Positions 4,745-7,154 of a DNA stretch of 7,154 bases are shown in pieces. Positions within the stretch are counted from its first letter, which is position 1. Every line of letters starts with the position of its first letter. Source of the DNA: Acidobacteriaceae bacterium (GTDB lineage Bacteria > Acidobacteriota > Terriglobia > Terriglobales > Acidobacteriaceae). The stretch spans positions 1 through 7,154 of the forward strand of contig PMHC01000184.1 in the NCBI GenBank assembly GCA_003156495.1. The letters run 5' to 3'. Position numbers and translations under genes: made by a program. The notes beneath the pieces are model-generated. The model was not told the origin of the DNA, searched no databases, and saw nothing but the letters and a program-made list of their open reading frames with translations.

Positions 4745-6799
4745 ATGAGTGTCGTGGGACTGAGTTTCGGGTCTCCAACAAGCGGCGACGGTTTCAACGT
4801 CGCCTCAACCGTCTCTACGATTGTGTCCAACCTGCGGATGGTGGAAACCCCTTGGAAGACGCAGATCAGCACTCTTGAGCAGGAGGATACTGTCATCTCC
4901 AATCTAGGGTCGCTGCTATCAAATCTGTCCACGAACATGAGTTCCTTGACGGATAGCGACGGCATCATGGCCGAAAAAACCGGCTCCAGTTCCAACACTG
5001 ATGTACTGGAGCTGACTTCCGCCACCTCTTCGGCAGAGGTAGGCACGCATACCGTGCTGGTCAACAGTCTCGCCTCCACCTCCAGCGGCTATCTCACCGA
5101 ACTCTCCGGCTCCTCGGCCTCTTCGCATACGGTGACCGGCTCGATTACGCTACAGGTCGGCAGCGGCACGGCTAAAACCATTACCCTGAACTCCTCCGAC
5201 GAAACCCTGTCGGGCCTCGCCAAAGCGATCAATGCCTCGGGCGCCGGTGTTACCGCGGGCGTCGTTACTGACTCCAACGGCACGCGCTTGACCCTGGTTT
5301 CGGGCACCTCGGGCGCCAACGGCAACATCACGGTCACCAACAATTCCCTGTCCGCCGCGGTTTCTTCCTCTTTAAGCGCCACGGTCACCGCGGGCAGCAG
5401 CAGCGCCACATCCAGTGCCGCCTTTACCTCCGTCGCCAGTACCAGCACCAAGCTTTGCGGCTCGCTCTCCGTCATAGTCGGCAGCGGCACCGCGCAATCC
5501 ATCGATATGTCGAGCGTGGAATCGGCCGAGGGCGGAACGACGCTGGCCAACCTGGAAAGTTACATCAACAGCAACTCCTCCACGCTGGGCTTTTCGGCCA
5601 CCACCGTTGACAACAGCGACGGCACCTACAGCCTTGAGCTGACCTCCGGTACCTCGGGTAGCAGCGGCACCCTGACTGTCGATTCCAGCCTCAACACCAG
5701 CAGCACCACCACCCCTTTGGCCTACACCTCCTCGCAAAGCGGTGCCAACGCCAGCCTGAAGGTGGACGGTGTCGCTTTAAGCTGCGCCTCCAATACGGTC
5801 TCCGACCTGATTCCCGGCGTAACCTTCGATTTGCTGGCCACCTCGGCAACCGCCGTTCAGGTTACGATCGCCAACTACAATACCGGCGTCGAAAGCGCGC
5901 TCGAGTCTTTCGTCTCCAACTACAATACCTTGCTCAGCGCCATCAACACCCAGCGCGGCGATGACGCCTCCGGCAACGCCGAGCCGCTCTTTGGCTCGCC
6001 GACATTGACCCTGCTTCAGCAGAACATCCTTAAAGGTATCAACGAACCGAGCCCGAACGGGTATCTGGATTCGGTTCCGTCGGCCGATACCATCTCCGGC
6101 TCGATCGCCATCCAGGTCGGCAGCATAACGGATACATTCGTCATCGGCTCGGGCAAAAACACCTCGACCTCCAACACCGCTACGTATTACACCGGCACCG
6201 AAGCCAATACGCTCGCCGCTTTGACCAGCGCCATCAATGCTGCCAGTATCGGCGTAACGGCGGCGGTCACCACAAATTCACACAGCAAGTCCACGCTCGC
6301 CCTGACTTCAACCTCTTCCGGATCAAGCAACACCCCCGAGGTCGCCTCTTCGTTGACGGCCTACAGCGGCACTTCGGGCACCATGATTAACTACACCGAG
6401 TCGTCCGACCTCACGAATTTGAATGCGTTAGGTTTATCCGTTAATACCAACGGCACAATATCTCTCGATCTGACCAAGCTCGATTCCATTCTCAACAACG
6501 ACTTCGGTAGCGTGCAGGGACTTTTCCAGGGCACAAACAGTTGGGGCGTGAACTTCACCACCACCCTGACCAACGAGGGCACCAGTTCCTCCAGCGGTCT
6601 GCTGGCGCTCGCCGCCAGTTCGAATAGCAGCGTCGAATCCACCCTCGAAAAGAGGATCTCCACCGAAGAGAGCCTGATCTCGATTCAGGAATCGCGTGAA
6701 ACCAAGGAATTGAACAACGCCAACGAGATCCTCCAGGAGATTCCGAGTGAACTGAGCGAGATCAGCGCACTCTACGCGGCCATTACCCGTACAAGTTAA
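4745..6799 (+). CDS. fliD: Flagellar filament cap protein FliD (HAP2)
   Basis: 684 residues from ATG 4745, with GGAGGG 4 bases upstream. The frame is open back to 4628, but that ATG lies inside the repeat and the extension is not FliD-like. FliD is exported and sits as an oligomeric cap on the filament tip, where it folds incoming flagellin. Domain order: HAP2 N-terminal helical part (about 16-115, DGFNVASTVSTIVSNL onward); two flagellin_IN-like repeats (132-199 and 239-314); the first part of the C-terminal domain (about 331-433, with LKVDGVALSCASNTVSDLIP and GNAEPLFGSPTLTLLQQ); a third flagellin_IN-like repeat (452-535); the rest of the C-terminal domain (about 553-684, ALGLSVNTNGTISLDLTKLD, then a coiled-coil end). 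The protein is long for the family, owing to these repeats, and very rich in Ser/Thr/Gly. It has two cysteines, Cys238 and Cys347, unusual for an exported flagellar protein. fliS follows after 123 bases. Confidence 0.95.
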   Translation: MSVVGLSFGSPTSGDGFNVASTVSTIVSNLRMVETPWKTQISTLEQEDTVISNLGSLLSNLSTNMSSLTDSDGIMAEKTGSSSNTDVLELTSATSSAEVGTHTVLVNSLASTSSGYLTELSGSSASSHTVTGSITLQVGSGTAKTITLNSSDETLSGLAKAINASGAGVTAGVVTDSNGTRLTLVSGTSGANGNITVTNNSLSAAVSSSLSATVTAGSSSATSSAAFTSVASTSTKLCGSLSVIVGSGTAQSIDMSSVESAEGGTTLANLESYINSNSSTLGFSATTVDNSDGTYSLELTSGTSGSSGTLTVDSSLNTSSTTTPLAYTSSQSGANASLKVDGVALSCASNTVSDLIPGVTFDLLATSATAVQVTIANYNTGVESALESFVSNYNTLLSAINTQRGDDASGNAEPLFGSPTLTLLQQNILKGINEPSPNGYLDSVPSADTISGSIAIQVGSITDTFVIGSGKNTSTSNTATYYTGTEANTLAALTSAINAASIGVTAAVTTNSHSKSTLALTSTSSGSSNTPEVASSLTAYSGTSGTMINYTESSDLTNLNALGLSVNTNGTISLDLTKLDSILNNDFGSVQGLFQGTNSWGVNFTTTLTNEGTSSSSGLLALAASSNSSVESTLEKRISTEESLISIQESRETKELNNANEILQEIPSELSEISALYAAITRTS
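5138..6349 (+). repeat. Three flagellin_IN-like repeats encoded within fliD
   Basis: Copies are at 5138-5341, 5459-5686 and 6098-6349. Each opens with GS(I/L) and a VGSG-type turn, followed by TL..L...IN and a T.....LTSGTSG-like end. Copies 1 and 3 share the bases CCGGCTCGAT and CAGGTCGGCAGC at their starts; copies 1 and 2 share GTCGGCAGCGGCAC. Such beta-rich units usually form surface parts of hook-associated proteins. The DNA likeness suggests internal duplication, with long divergence since. Confidence 0.7.
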
Positions 6800-6809
6800 T
6801 TTTTCCGTT

Positions 6810-6895
6810 GCGCCTGGCGCCGCGGCAGACGCGATCAGAAACCGATGAAACGAGCATGGCCGCGGCAGGCTAAAACAAAAAAACGCCGCGCCTGG
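6810..6895 (+). repeat. Short direct repeats in the fliD-fliS gap
   Basis: GCGCCTGG occurs at 6810-6817 and 6888-6895, and CCGCGGCAG at 6820-6828 and 6860-6868. The 123-base gap holds no clear terminator, no sigma-28 promoter and no correctly spaced sigma-54 site. fliS is therefore probably read through from fliD. The repeats are short and GC-rich and may be chance. Confidence 0.4.
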
Positions 6896-6922
6896 GCAGA
6901 AGTCAAAAGGAGTTCGTTCGGA

Positions 6923-7154
6923 ATGGATAGTTATCGGGGACATGCGCTTGAAGGTGCTTCGGCAATCGACCTGGTGGTTGCTCTCTATGACGGCATCATC
7001 CGTTTTCTCTATGCAGCCATCGCGGCGGTTGAGCGCGACGACGCCGGCGCCCGCAGAATCGCCGCCAAACGCGCCCTGGATATTATCATCCATCTGCAAG
7101 CGCGGCTGCGCATGGATGTGGGCGGGCGGCCAGCGCAGGTGCTCAGCGAGTTTT
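6923..7154 (+). CDS. fliS: Flagellar export chaperone FliS, partial at right edge
   Basis: 77 residues are visible from ATG 6923 before the window ends; AAAAGGAG (6905-6912) lies 10 bases upstream, a slightly long spacing. FliS is a small all-helical cytosolic chaperone that binds the C-terminus of newly made flagellin and stops it polymerising before export. Visible marks are MDSYRGHALEGAS, the family helix DLVVALYDGIIRFLYAAI (16-33), and the KRALDIIIHLQARLRMDVGG stretch (49-68), corresponding to the usual KA..II..L...LD...GG region. Full family length is around 120-150 residues, so about half is missing. Position after fliD is the standard fliC/fliD/fliS arrangement. Confidence 0.92.
   Translation, partial: MDSYRGHALEGASAIDLVVALYDGIIRFLYAAIAAVERDDAGARRIAAKRALDIIIHLQARLRMDVGGRPAQVLSEF

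Noticed and set aside
6434..7099. 221-codon open frame on the minus strand opposite the end of fliD and the start of fliS
   Set aside because: It lies antisense to two recognised genes, and its composition is what the complement of their codons gives.
1..7154. CRISPR arrays, tRNA or rRNA genes, prophage genes, toxin-antitoxin pairs or a transposase
   Set aside because: I looked for each and saw no spaced repeats, cloverleaf-like sequence or matching protein motifs. The palindrome at 4519-4635 is the only mobile-element candidate and carries no gene.

Overview
This window is the late-gene part of a flagellar locus, with two housekeeping genes on its left side. Composition is GC-rich, Shine-Dalgarno sites are clear, and the gene set is flbD-motA-motB next to fliC-fliD-fliS. 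The FliD, FliS and flagellin sequences look to me like those of Acidobacteriota (Terriglobia-type). That placement rests on remembered family resemblance, not on a search, and I hold it at about 0.6.

Layout. Positions 1-642 (minus) hold an endonuclease III-related DNA glycosylase that runs off the left edge. 700-1122 (plus) is a YjbQ-family protein. After a short convergent interval with two weak hairpins, 1209-3188 (minus) is a three-gene unit read right to left: flbD, then motA, then motB, with motA and motB overlapping by 4 bases. The interval 3189-3427 is a divergent flagellar control region with a sigma-28 (FliA)-type promoter facing each way. On the plus strand follow fliC (3428-4324), a 420-base non-coding stretch, fliD (4745-6799), a 123-base gap, and the 5' part of fliS (6923 to the right edge).

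The genes work together at the end of flagellar assembly. FliC forms the filament, FliD caps it and guides flagellin polymerisation, and FliS should be the cytosolic chaperone for FliC. MotA and MotB form the stator that powers rotation, and FlbD/SwrD-type proteins have been linked to motor power. Paired sigma-28 promoters would switch on filament and stator together after the hook is complete.

The least ordinary DNA is the fliC-fliD interval. It holds a strong intrinsic terminator preceded by a perfect 12-bp tandem duplication. Next comes a roughly 109-bp imperfect palindrome with 11-12-bp perfect terminal inverted repeats and a 4-bp flanking direct repeat, which looks like a MITE or other small palindromic repeat. 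A second hairpin overlaps its right end, and a sigma-54-like -24/-12 sequence lies just before fliD. FliD itself carries three flagellin_IN-like repeats, one of which interrupts the C-terminal domain, and two cysteines. I see no evidence for an unknown multi-gene system; the unusual points are small-scale.
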